From NCBI RefSeq assembly GCF_008369115.1, contig NZ_VOAZ01000002.1, positions 620,001 through 684,000 of the forward strand: 64,000 nt of DNA, written 5' to 3'. The stretch is from Psychrobacter sp. ANT_WB68 (GTDB lineage: Bacteria; Pseudomonadota; Gammaproteobacteria; Pseudomonadales; Moraxellaceae). The notes under the pieces were generated by a model. The model did no database searches and had not been told where the DNA came from. It worked only from the letters and a program-made list of their open reading frames with translations. Position 1 is the first letter of the stretch, and each line of letters starts with the position of its first letter. The translations under genes were made by a program, and so were the position numbers. This document shows positions 56,427-64,000 of this stretch, in pieces.

Positions 56427-57324
56427 ATAAATACACCTCCCAAGGCTGGCTAATTCTGGCAATGGCTTGAGGCGATAAAATGGGTGGATTACCCGTACTT
56501 TCATCAACAGTAATTTGGCTAGTAAAGCAAGTAATGGCTTGGGCTTTACGCTGTAATTGCTTAGCGCTTAAATCCACTCTATTTGCATAATGCCAAGGAA
56601 TACGATTATCGGCAGGCTTTGCCCAATGCCACGCCCAAATTAAGATTTGATAGCAGGTTAAACGGTGTTGCTCGGCAAATGCAGCGACCACTTGCCCTGT
56701 CGCCTCGTGGTCAGGGTGCCCGTCGTGTATAAAGGGCGTTACCAAAATATCATCAGGCTGAATCATCGCTATTAATTGTCTTTTAAACTGCTCTTTTTGG
56801 GCAAACACATTACCATCGGTTAAATCCATAAAAATAACTTTCACTTGATGAGATATACCCAATGCTTCTAACGCTGCAACGCTTTCTTGCGGTCGAATGA
56901 CATCAAGCGCTTTCGGAGGATAAATCTGCGAGTCAGGATGGCTTTGCGTGCCATTGGTCACATGGACCAGTAGGATAGGATTGCCGTTAGCTGCTAGTTG
57001 TTGCAGCAGTCCGCCGCAGCCCAATACTTCATCATCAGGGTGCGGAGCAAAAATACAGACCCGCTGATGCGCTGGAAAATTTGTTGCTATATTTAATCGC
57101 GGCATGTTTTGTAGCCCCGACCAATTCTGCCAAGCTTCCTGACTGGTGCCGTCGCCTTCAATAACACGGTCACCAACAATCGGATGGTTGTGTTTTGACA
57201 GATGAGTAGGCGTGACAGTGTGATGCGTTAAAACATCTAAAGTACCTAAAACATCAGTGTTGCTTGCCATATCATCATTAAGACATGCAGGTTTTACAGT
57301 TTTATTAGATATTATAGTGGCCAT
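56410..57324 (-). CDS. PIG-L family deacetylase
   Basis: 304 residues. CIFAPHPDDEVLGCGG carries the zinc-binding His-x-x-Asp-Asp set, and HDGHPDHEATGQVV the third ligand and catalytic region. The family de-N-acetylates GlcNAc-containing lipids, mycothiol precursors, antibiotics or oligosaccharides. About 85 leading residues without domain features precede it. No signal peptide. Overlaps the genes on both sides, so it is tightly coupled with the methyltransferase and the acyl-CoA dehydrogenase homologue. Confidence 0.92.
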   Translation of the reverse strand: MATIISNKTVKPACLNDDMASNTDVLGTLDVLTHHTVTPTHLSKHNHPIVGDRVIEGDGTSQEAWQNWSGLQNMPRLNIATNFPAHQRVCIFAPHPDDEVLGCGGLLQQLAANGNPILLVHVTNGTQSHPDSQIYPPKALDVIRPQESVAALEALGISHQVKVIFMDLTDGNVFAQKEQFKRQLIAMIQPDDILVTPFIHDGHPDHEATGQVVAAFAEQHRLTCYQILIWAWHWAKPADNRIPWHYANRVDLSAKQLQRKAQAITCFTSQITVDESTGNPPILSPQAIARISQPWEVYLYEPTP

Positions 57325-58430
57325 ATATTTACCTGCCTATCCAATAAATCACTGCTCTTGTCGCTGGCCAATTCACTCGCTAACATACTAGATAGCTCAC
57401 CGATTTGCTGTAAATCAAAGGCTCCATGGCTTTGGCGAATAAACACGGTCAAATCCGCTGATAATCTTGCGAAATGGGCATTATTACAAAATGGCGCTGC
57501 ACCCAATGCCTGTCCAACGACCTCGATTACTTGACGAGCTAGCTGTTCAACGCTTACTCTTAACTGGCGGATGGCAAGTTCGTGGCTTTGCTTTGGCTCA
57601 GCATCTATTAAGTCAGCAATATGATGAAAATATTGCTGAGTGACGGCCAGTGCCGTCCCGATTTGCCCCAAATACATGGCCTTATAGTCGTTTGGTTTTT
57701 GCTGATAAGCGGTGATTAAATGACTGGCTAGGCAAGCCGCTGCTCCATACCAGCAAGCGGCAATTCCTGCTGCCCCGTGCCAAAATCCCACACGTTCTAG
57801 GTATGAATTTGGCGCGCCAACGTTACTGGCTGCTACTTGATCGAAATGTAGGATTGCCGTATTAGTAGCGTGCATACCGACTGCTTGCCACGCACTATTA
57901 TCAACCTTAATTCCATCTTGATGCATATCTACGATAAGCAGTTGCGCGTGACCTTGAGCATCGCGATAAGTCATTAGCCCGTAATCAACGGTATTTGCTC
58001 CCGAACACCATGCCTTGGTACCGATGACTTTGCCCTGCCGATAGCGTATAGGGTCAGGATGGCCCTCTGCTGCCCAAACCGCCCATAATCCTTGTGTGGC
58101 TTTATCATGACCCAGTTCATGCAAGATGCTTAAGGCGTCTAAATGCGATTCAAACCATTTTGCAATCGTCAAATCTAGACTGGCCACATAGGCCAAAATT
58201 TGCCAACGAATCAAAGTTTTTGAGTTGGCTTGAGCATTATTTTCTTTAGTATTATCAGTACCACTGGCAGGATGAGGGATTTTATCGCTATAGCTGACTA
58301 AGACTTTTAATATCTCATAGCGCAGCTTATCAGTGATAACCAAGCTACTAATGGCTTGATTGCCAACGAATACGACATTTTTTATAGCAGATTTTATGTC
58401 CGACAATAAAGGGTCTTGCACCGCGAGCAT
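57312..58430 (-). CDS. Acyl-CoA dehydrogenase-like flavoprotein
   Basis: 372 residues. Middle domain WAVWAAEGHPDPIRYRQGKVIGTKAWCSGANTVDYGLM and HATNTAILHFDQV, helical C-terminal domain with ERVGFWHGAAGIAACWYGAA, as in the acyl-CoA dehydrogenase fold. The C-terminal catalytic segment of true members (YEGT with the Glu base, near the end) is replaced by RQSHGAFDLQQIG. A normal dehydrogenase reaction is therefore doubtful; a redox step on a sugar- or amine-linked substrate is possible. AGGAGG ribosome site. Third gene of the operon, 34 bases after otsA. Confidence 0.83.
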   Translation of the reverse strand: MLAVQDPLLSDIKSAIKNVVFVGNQAISSLVITDKLRYEILKVLVSYSDKIPHPASGTDNTKENNAQANSKTLIRWQILAYVASLDLTIAKWFESHLDALSILHELGHDKATQGLWAVWAAEGHPDPIRYRQGKVIGTKAWCSGANTVDYGLMTYRDAQGHAQLLIVDMHQDGIKVDNSAWQAVGMHATNTAILHFDQVAASNVGAPNSYLERVGFWHGAAGIAACWYGAAACLASHLITAYQQKPNDYKAMYLGQIGTALAVTQQYFHHIADLIDAEPKQSHELAIRQLRVSVEQLARQVIEVVGQALGAAPFCNNAHFARLSADLTVFIRQSHGAFDLQQIGELSSMLASELASDKSSDLLDRQVNIWPL

Positions 58431-58464
58431 AAGAGCCTCCTAGTTATTTTTGTGAGCCAGACAT

Positions 58465-60114
58465 TTACAATGCTGCGGAAACGCTGTCCGTTTGATATTT
58501 TTTACTATCATATGAGTCCTCTAAATATAGGTCGTCTAAAAAACTTTGCTGCCAAGCGAGTAAATTATTTTGCTGCAATCCTTGCAATAACACTTGATAG
58601 CGAGATTTTCGTTCTCCTAGTGGCATCGTTAATGCAGTTTTTAGCCCCTTAATAATACTTTTTGGTTGATGCGGATCGATAATGAGCGCTGCTTGCATTT
58701 GCTCGGCTGCTCCTGCATAACGTGACAGTAATAGCACCCCAGGATTATCAGGGTTTTGAGCGGCGATATATTCTTTGGCGACCAGATTCATACCGTCTTT
58801 AATGGAATTTACCCAGCCAATATCGCTATGGTGAAATGCCGCCATCACAGTCTCATGGCTTAACACTTTTTCGCTATAGGCAATCGCCTGCCAATGCTTT
58901 ATAAGGTCATCACTGGTAAAGGCATCAGCTGCAACGCCATCTGTTTCAAGCCCATTGGCTTTGAAAGCATTCGTTTGCGATTCATAAGGGCGTTCACTAG
59001 ATAAAAAATGCTGGTTAATATTATTGACGGCTTGTCTGATACTTTTATGAAGGCTTTGATAAGTAGATAAATCTAAACGACTGGGACAGGCGATTTGTAA
59101 CAATTGCAGCTGATCTTGATAGACTGGGTATTGCTGTAGAAATTCGCGATACGCCGAAAAACGCTCTAATAAACCTTTGGAATAATCAATTCTATCGGCA
59201 GCAATGATGCGTTGTGTAGCAGACTTCACCGTGTCGTTCTGTTGAGTATACTGAGTAAAGGGTAAGAATAAATGGCTGACCTGCTGCTGAATCTTTTCGA
59301 CATTAACACCGATAGGATAAGCATTAATTGTTAAGTGATGTGAAACTCGCAAATCTAAATTAAGCATCAACTGCGTACCAGAGTTGTTATGAGCTCTGAA
59401 AAAATTCTGACAAGGATGTAAAATATTTATTGGTGACTCTGAAAAGCTTTTTTCTACCAAGCTGTCTTTCAAATAATGTTGAAAAACGGCAAAACAATGG
59501 GCTCTATCTTGCTGGGTTTGGGTACCAAGCACATCATAGTGGGCAAGATGCTTAATAAGCTCAGGGCTTTGAGTGAGTGACTGCCAAAACGGCAAGGGCG
59601 CAAATGGAATATGTAAAAAAAAGCCGATACGATTATTTATCCCAAGCGTCCTGCAATAATACGCCACACTTAAGAAATGATAATCATGTACCCAAATAAC
59701 GTCGTCAGGCCGAATGATGTTTTGTAATTGTTTGGCAAACATGTAGTTTACCGCTTGATAGCCTACATAGTCCTCTGGTGCTTGATTAACCAAATCAGTT
59801 TGCTCATGTAACAAGGGCCACAGTACATTATTGGCAAATCCACAGTAAAAATGCTGATATTGTCGGGTAGTGAGGGCGGTGGTTATATAAGTGACTTCTG
59901 AATCAGCCCCTTGCATTTCAGTGCTTGCTATAGCATGGCTGCTAAAGTCATTGGTTTTACAGTCGTCAGTGCTATTAATAATGTCACCATTCCAGCCCAT
60001 CCAAACAACGGCGTTTCCCGTTAAGATGTCTTGCAACGCTACTGCCAATCCGCCTGCCATAGGAGTGTTGTCGGGCATTTTCACTCGGTTCGATAATATG
60101 ATTAAACGGCTCAT
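58465..60114 (-). CDS. otsA: Trehalose-6-phosphate synthase
   Basis: 549 residues, longer than the 474 of E. coli. GT20 features: SRLIILSNRV start, PMAGGLAVAL, DYVGYQAVNYMFA, WVHDYHFLSVAYY, GFFLHIPFAP, DRIDYSKGLLERFSAY and DGMNLVAKEYIAAQ...PGVLLLSRYAGAAEQM. It joins UDP-glucose and glucose-6-phosphate. The insert around 390-410 (SQTNAFKANGLETDGVAAD) and the tail account for the extra length. GGAGG ribosome site inside the end of otsB (4-base overlap). Confidence 0.96.
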   Translation of the reverse strand: MSRLIILSNRVKMPDNTPMAGGLAVALQDILTGNAVVWMGWNGDIINSTDDCKTNDFSSHAIASTEMQGADSEVTYITTALTTRQYQHFYCGFANNVLWPLLHEQTDLVNQAPEDYVGYQAVNYMFAKQLQNIIRPDDVIWVHDYHFLSVAYYCRTLGINNRIGFFLHIPFAPLPFWQSLTQSPELIKHLAHYDVLGTQTQQDRAHCFAVFQHYLKDSLVEKSFSESPINILHPCQNFFRAHNNSGTQLMLNLDLRVSHHLTINAYPIGVNVEKIQQQVSHLFLPFTQYTQQNDTVKSATQRIIAADRIDYSKGLLERFSAYREFLQQYPVYQDQLQLLQIACPSRLDLSTYQSLHKSIRQAVNNINQHFLSSERPYESQTNAFKANGLETDGVAADAFTSDDLIKHWQAIAYSEKVLSHETVMAAFHHSDIGWVNSIKDGMNLVAKEYIAAQNPDNPGVLLLSRYAGAAEQMQAALIIDPHQPKSIIKGLKTALTMPLGERKSRYQVLLQGLQQNNLLAWQQSFLDDLYLEDSYDSKKYQTDSVSAAL

Positions 60115-61031
60115 ATCAGTTGCCTCCTATGGTTGTTGGCCTTAGAGCTATTAGTGACATGGGCGTCTGGTACATCAGATAATAGAGTACTGCGTTCTTG
60201 ATAAAAAGTTAAAAAACTCTCAAGTAAAACCGTCACCTCGTGAATGTTATTGACATAGTGATGGGCGCACGTTGGTTGATGGCACTCCTTACCTACTTTG
60301 ATGCCTATGCCATGTAATGGCTGTTGGTTTTTTTCTATTGAACGGCTGCTGTCTTGTACGGCAATAAATCCTGCTTCATCGGTGATGTCATCACCAATAA
60401 AGATAGGACAAAGGTTATCGCGGGTCTGCATTTTTTTTAGTAAGGTTAAAATCGCAGTGCCTTTATCTGCAGTTTTAGGAGCTATCTCCCACACATATTT
60501 GCCCTTTTTTAATAGCCAGTTAGAGTGGTCTTTTAACGTTGTTGACATAATAGTATAAGCCACATTGGCTAAAGCAGGGTTTTGCCGATAATGGAGGGCA
60601 ACGGAGTAAGGTTTATCTTCTATCATCAAATCATCATAAAGCGTACAAGATTGCCGAATAGCCTGCTTGATGGCGGTAAGTTCGATGAAGTCAATTTGCA
60701 TAGGAATTTCCCATGCATCATCAAACGTTATTTCTAGTCCATGAGTTGCTGCAATGGGCAGCTTTATAGGAGACAGCATTTGCTTTGCTTCAGTCAGACT
60801 GCGTCCCGTAACAATAGCGATTTTAACGCCATGATTTTGTATTTTTCCTAGAAGTATTAATGTAGCAGTAGGAATGAAGCTGTGTTTTGGATCCATGGTG
60901 AAATCTGCAAGCGTGCCATCTATATCCAAAAATAGGCAATAACCTTGCTGAGGCGATAAATAATCGGCAAAGTGCTTTGGTGGGATGTATATAGGTGCGC
61001 TATGCGCGCTGGCGCTTCTTCCTGAAGTCAC
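60111..61031 (-). CDS. otsB: Trehalose-6-phosphate phosphatase
   Basis: 306 residues from a GTG start (AAGGAATAC upstream). HAD fold: CLFLDIDGTLADF with nucleophile and acid Asp, IVTGRSL, ATHGLEI and FIGDDITDEAGF. Removes phosphate from trehalose-6-phosphate. N-terminal extension of about 25 residues and C-terminal polar tail. First gene of a six-gene operon on the minus strand, in which the genes overlap or are spaced by at most 34 bases. Confidence 0.95.
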   Translation of the reverse strand: MTSGRSASAHSAPIYIPPKHFADYLSPQQGYCLFLDIDGTLADFTMDPKHSFIPTATLILLGKIQNHGVKIAIVTGRSLTEAKQMLSPIKLPIAATHGLEITFDDAWEIPMQIDFIELTAIKQAIRQSCTLYDDLMIEDKPYSVALHYRQNPALANVAYTIMSTTLKDHSNWLLKKGKYVWEIAPKTADKGTAILTLLKKMQTRDNLCPIFIGDDITDEAGFIAVQDSSRSIEKNQQPLHGIGIKVGKECHQPTCAHHYVNNIHEVTVLLESFLTFYQERSTLLSDVPDAHVTNSSKANNHRRQLI

Positions 61032-61333
61032 ACGTATTCCTTTATTTATGATTTTGCATTAAAGCAGCAGATTTTTATCTAAGGTAGGTTAAGTTTGGGA
61101 TAAACTATCTACTAGCAGTCAATGCGATTTTTCATGTACGGATTCGTAGCGTTTTTTAGTCTGAAGTCATAGGAAAACCAAGATTCAGTAATCAAACGTT
61201 ATGATAAGCAATCAAACCTGATAAGAGAGTGTGGCATAAACTCCGTTACACTGTGATGGATAACATATTGAGTTTAGTATAAGTTTTTTTAATATCAGTC
61301 TTTAAATTTACAAAAAACCATTAAGGAAAGATT
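61032..61333. promoter_or_regulatory. Divergent promoter region otsB / M14 carboxypeptidase
   Basis: 302 bases. TTGAGT (61268-61273) and AATATC (61291-61296), 17 bases apart, are a plausible sigma-70 promoter for the carboxypeptidase gene. I see no Pho box and no clear promoter for otsB. Confidence 0.4.
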
Positions 61334-62473
61334 ATGCATATAACTGCAAATTTTGACGCAGGTAATATTGACGTTATTAGTTTAGAAGATAAAAAAAATA
61401 TTCAACTAGCAATTCGCCCAGACGTTGGTGACGAGTTTTTCCAGTGGTTTAACTTTCGCCTGACAGGTCAGGTTGGCGAGCAATATGTGCTCAATATTGT
61501 GAATGCAGGGCAGGCGTCCTACCTTGAGGGTTGGGAGAATTACCAAGCGGTTGCGTCTTATGATCGAGAGCACTGGCTCCGCCTGCCGACTTCGTATAAA
61601 GACGGCAAATTAACCATAATGGTAGAGCTTGAATGCGATACGATTCAAATTGCGTATTTTGCCCCTTACAGTTATGAGCGTCATCAAGACTTATTAGCTG
61701 CCGTACAAACGCACCCATTAGTGAGTTTAGAGCATTTAGGCGAAACGCTTGATAAGCGCGACTTAACCTTAGTTAAAATCGGTAATGGCGATAGCAATAG
61801 TGATGTGAATAAACGCAATATTTGGATCACCGCGCGTCAGCATCCGGGTGAGACGATGGCTGAGTGGTTGGTTGAGGGATTGCTATATAGCCTGCTAGAT
61901 AGTGATAACGCCACTGCTAAATTATTATTAGAAAAGGCGAACTTCTATATTGTGCCAAATATGAACCCTGATGGTAGTGTGCGCGGACATCTGCGTACTA
62001 ATGCAGTCGGTACTAATTTAAACCGTGAATGGTTAAATCCAAGTTTAGAGAAAAGCCCTGAAGTGTTCCATGTCATTAATAAAATGGAAGCAACGGGCGT
62101 TGACTTATTTTATGATGTGCACGGTGATGAAGCGCTGCCTTATGTGTTCTTGGCGGGCTCACAAGGAACGCCAAGTTATAATGACCGTCTTGCAGGTCTA
62201 CGTGATAAATTTTCAGACGTCTTAAAATTAGCTAGTGCCGATTTTCAGTCTGAATTTGGTTATGACGTTGATGCGCCGGGCACCGCGAACATGACCATCG
62301 CCACCCACTGGGTAGCGGAACGTTTTGATTGTTTGGCCAATACCTTGGAGATGCCGTTTAAAGATAATGATAATGTACCTGATGCAGATATAGGCTGGTC
62401 ACCAGAGCGTTCAATTAAGCTTGGTGAAGCCTCCTTAGTTGCGATGTTGGCGGTCGTGGATGAGTTGCGTTAG
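61334..62473 (+). CDS. M14 family zinc carboxypeptidase (cytosolic type)
   Basis: 379 residues without a signal peptide. N-terminal beta domain of about 130 residues (WENYQAVASYDREHWLRLPT) precedes the peptidase: ARQHPGETMAEWLVEGLL carries the HxxE zinc pair, PNMNPDGSVRGHLRTN the substrate Arg, YDVHGDE the third zinc His, and LEMPFKD the catalytic Glu. This architecture is that of the cytosolic carboxypeptidase (M14 subfamily) group in proteobacteria. The substrate is unknown. AAGGAA ribosome site and a strong terminator after it. Confidence 0.92.
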   Translation: MHITANFDAGNIDVISLEDKKNIQLAIRPDVGDEFFQWFNFRLTGQVGEQYVLNIVNAGQASYLEGWENYQAVASYDREHWLRLPTSYKDGKLTIMVELECDTIQIAYFAPYSYERHQDLLAAVQTHPLVSLEHLGETLDKRDLTLVKIGNGDSNSDVNKRNIWITARQHPGETMAEWLVEGLLYSLLDSDNATAKLLLEKANFYIVPNMNPDGSVRGHLRTNAVGTNLNREWLNPSLEKSPEVFHVINKMEATGVDLFYDVHGDEALPYVFLAGSQGTPSYNDRLAGLRDKFSDVLKLASADFQSEFGYDVDAPGTANMTIATHWVAERFDCLANTLEMPFKDNDNVPDADIGWSPERSIKLGEASLVAMLAVVDELR

Positions 62474-62547
62474 TGAATGATTGAAAGCAATATCAAGATT
62501 CAAGTGAAAATAATCATAGATATCGTTTTTGATAAAATATTAACCAT

Positions 62548-62583
62548 TTAAAAATAGCGCCCATTCTAGGCGCTATTTTTGTT
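62548..62583. terminator. Terminator of the carboxypeptidase gene
   Basis: AAAAATAGCGCC (62550-62561) / GGCGCTATTTTT (62569-62580), 7-base loop, T-run on both sides. It may also serve the convergent lipoprotein gene. Confidence 0.9.
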
Positions 62584-62657
62584 TCTCGTAATAAAGACAA
62601 TAATCAATGGCTGGTAGACATCATCTCTCATTAAGATTAGGTCTTAACTATATATGG

Positions 62658-63590
62658 TTACCATTTATAGTTGGTTTTGATCTGTTTTTCTAAAAACTTA
62701 GTTGCAACGCTATTATAAAGATCGCAATCTACTACACCTTTAGTGAAGTCAGTATCAGAGTCTTCTTGTACATCTTTTTGATAATAATAAGCATTATAAA
62801 CTAAACCATTATATTGAACTGCTGCCTCGATTTCACCATTTTCATCGGTATATCTGACCGCTGTCAGCTCATTATTACGACCGACTTTTTCGTTGATTAT
62901 ATTAGTTACAGTATTATATTTTCTTTGTTCATCAAGCCATTCGTTAATAGTAATATCTTCTCTAGAGGCTAAATCATAAAAAGTATAGTATGACTGAGAA
63001 GGTGTTTCTTGTAAGATATAACACTGCGAACCTGTAGGGAAAGCAACATTGCTTTGGAAGCCATCGTAATTTAAATCAGTATTAATACCAGTTTTTGCGT
63101 TGACAGCTAACTTTTTAACGCCGCTGAGATCTAACGTCTTGATATCATAAACTGCGTCTATGGAGCGGTTATCGGTCTGAATTTTCAACTTAAAGGTGTC
63201 GCTATCAATAAAATTAACTTTATAGAATGAGTTGTCAAATCCATCTTTGACTTTTGCGAATGTCTTATCAGCGACGTAGTAGTCATGATGGCCTTCTTCA
63301 TCGCCTATGCTAATTTGATAAGCATTATCAGAGCTGCCAACTACAGTAGAGGTGGTACGAGTCAAACCATTGTTATTAAGCTTAAAGGTTATTTTACCCC
63401 AACCTTTTTTGTATAAACCATTTGAAACATCAGTAAAAGAATCAAATGCTGTGTAGTTCAGCTCGTTATTAACAATGGGACCGCCATTATCATCGGTGAT
63501 GATGGTTGAGTCTGAATCATCACTTCCGCAGCCTGTTACTATTAAAGTGCTTGCCAATACAATACCTGTGTACAGCTTATTGATCTTCAT
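62658..63590 (-). CDS. Lipoprotein of unknown function
   Basis: 310 residues. Signal peptide with lipobox IVTGCG (C21), followed by the acidic linker SDDSDSTIITDD. The rest is beta-rich by look (NYTAFDSFTDVSNGLYKKGWGKITFKLN), with two cysteines in the second half (GSQCYIL, VVDCDLY). No family recognised. AGGTAA ribosome site 6 bases before the ATG. Confidence 0.75.
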   Translation of the reverse strand: MKINKLYTGIVLASTLIVTGCGSDDSDSTIITDDNGGPIVNNELNYTAFDSFTDVSNGLYKKGWGKITFKLNNNGLTRTTSTVVGSSDNAYQISIGDEEGHHDYYVADKTFAKVKDGFDNSFYKVNFIDSDTFKLKIQTDNRSIDAVYDIKTLDLSGVKKLAVNAKTGINTDLNYDGFQSNVAFPTGSQCYILQETPSQSYYTFYDLASREDITINEWLDEQRKYNTVTNIINEKVGRNNELTAVRYTDENGEIEAAVQYNGLVYNAYYYQKDVQEDSDTDFTKGVVDCDLYNSVATKFLEKQIKTNYKW

Positions 63591-63948
63591 ATCTTTACCT
63601 ATCGTTAGTGCCCCGTAAGAGGCTCAATGATAGTGAAAGCAATTTTTAATTGCAAAACAAAAATTCAGTATTAACATTGTTGCTACAGTAATACGTCATT
63701 CTTACTAAATTTAAGTGTGTGTAAAACTTATCTTCATAAGTATGTTGATTGATAAGAGGTCTTTTGGAAAATAAGCTTGCAATAGTACAAGCTATAGTTA
63801 ATGACAATGAATGAGATAATATTAAGCCATAACACTCGTCTAAAAGCCGCCTTAAATTGATAAGAGGCTTGAAAACCGTCTAAAGAATACCTTACTGCGT
63901 TAACGATGCGAGAAAGCCATTCTTTAATTCTTTATAAAGCTATTGATA
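63591..63948. other. 358-base gap upstream of the last, partial gene
   Basis: No gene or strong hairpin seen. It should contain the promoters of the lipoprotein gene (minus) and of whatever begins at 63949. Confidence 0.35.
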
Positions 63949-64000
63949 ATGAATACTAAAGGTACTGCCGCCCCCAGCATTGGCTTGGTGCGTCAGCTTC
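63949..64000 (+). CDS. Possible start of a gene cut by the window end
   Basis: ATG followed by MNTKGTAAPSIGLVRQL up to the last base, open throughout. Only 17 residues are visible. The GLVRQL opening fits the cytoplasmic start of secondary transporters such as dicarboxylate/amino acid symporters, but this is a guess. No strong ribosome site. Confidence 0.35.
   Translation, partial: MNTKGTAAPSIGLVRQL

Noticed and set aside
58416..58652. Plus-strand frame overlapping otsA and the acyl-CoA dehydrogenase-like start
   Set aside because: It lies opposite two well-recognised genes and their ribosome sites.

Overview
The window reads as a chromosomal segment of a Gammaproteobacterium of the family Moraxellaceae, most probably Psychrobacter. 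The basis is the gene content and protein character: a TyrA-AroA fusion behind pheA and hisC, a CpxRA-like pair, many small lipoproteins, AT-rich intergenic regions and about 54 genes on both strands. There is no rRNA, tRNA, CRISPR array, insertion sequence or prophage that I can see. The assignment rests on protein resemblance by eye, not on a search.

Layout. 0-9.5 kb: tail of apt, a small exported protein, transaldolase, the aromatic amino-acid cluster pheA-hisC-tyrA/aroA, rarD, and the folate pair folB/folK-like. 9.6-18 kb: an SDR dehydrogenase, a DUF924 protein, cysE, a YtoQ protein, and the operon dnaE-Hpt-trmJ. 18-22.3 kb: a DadA-type oxidoreductase, gamma-glutamyltransferase and a small secreted protein. 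22.5-26.7 kb: two large lipoproteins of similar architecture and a small secreted protein with RIGxTxY repeats. 26.8-29.9 kb: a Spy/CpxP-like lipoprotein divergent from a CpxR/CpxA-type two-component system. 30-36.3 kb: a trimeric autotransporter adhesin, a tandem universal stress protein and an acetate/succinate CoA-transferase with a very long AT-rich leader. 36.4-39.3 kb: a remnant of a copper nitrite reductase gene (aniA/nirK type), a DedA membrane protein and two lipoproteins. 39.5-46.9 kb: bestrophin, an unknown protein and four glycosyltransferases on the minus strand. 47.3-54.9 kb: the phosphate system pstS-pstC-pstA-pstB-phoU, divergent from phoB-phoR, with recognisable Pho boxes facing both ways. 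55-61 kb: a tightly packed operon otsB-otsA-(acyl-CoA dehydrogenase-like)-(PIG-L deacetylase)-(SAM methyltransferase)-(GT2 glycosyltransferase). 61.3-64 kb: an M14 carboxypeptidase, a lipoprotein and the start of a further gene.

How genes work together. The aromatic cluster covers prephenate to phenylalanine and tyrosine plus the EPSP step of the shikimate pathway. The Pst/Pho block is a complete phosphate uptake and sensing unit. The most interesting part is the carbohydrate block around it. A trehalose-6-phosphate synthase/phosphatase pair is co-transcribed with a deacetylase, a methyltransferase, a glycosyltransferase and a flavoprotein-like acyl-CoA dehydrogenase homologue that lacks the usual catalytic motif. 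Across the pho genes lies a second block of four glycosyltransferases. Together these look like a pathway for an uncharacterised modified oligosaccharide or glycoconjugate; this is inference. The clearest sign of genome decay is the aniA remnant, where a one-base loss in an A-run and a 3' deletion left only the first quarter or so of the gene.
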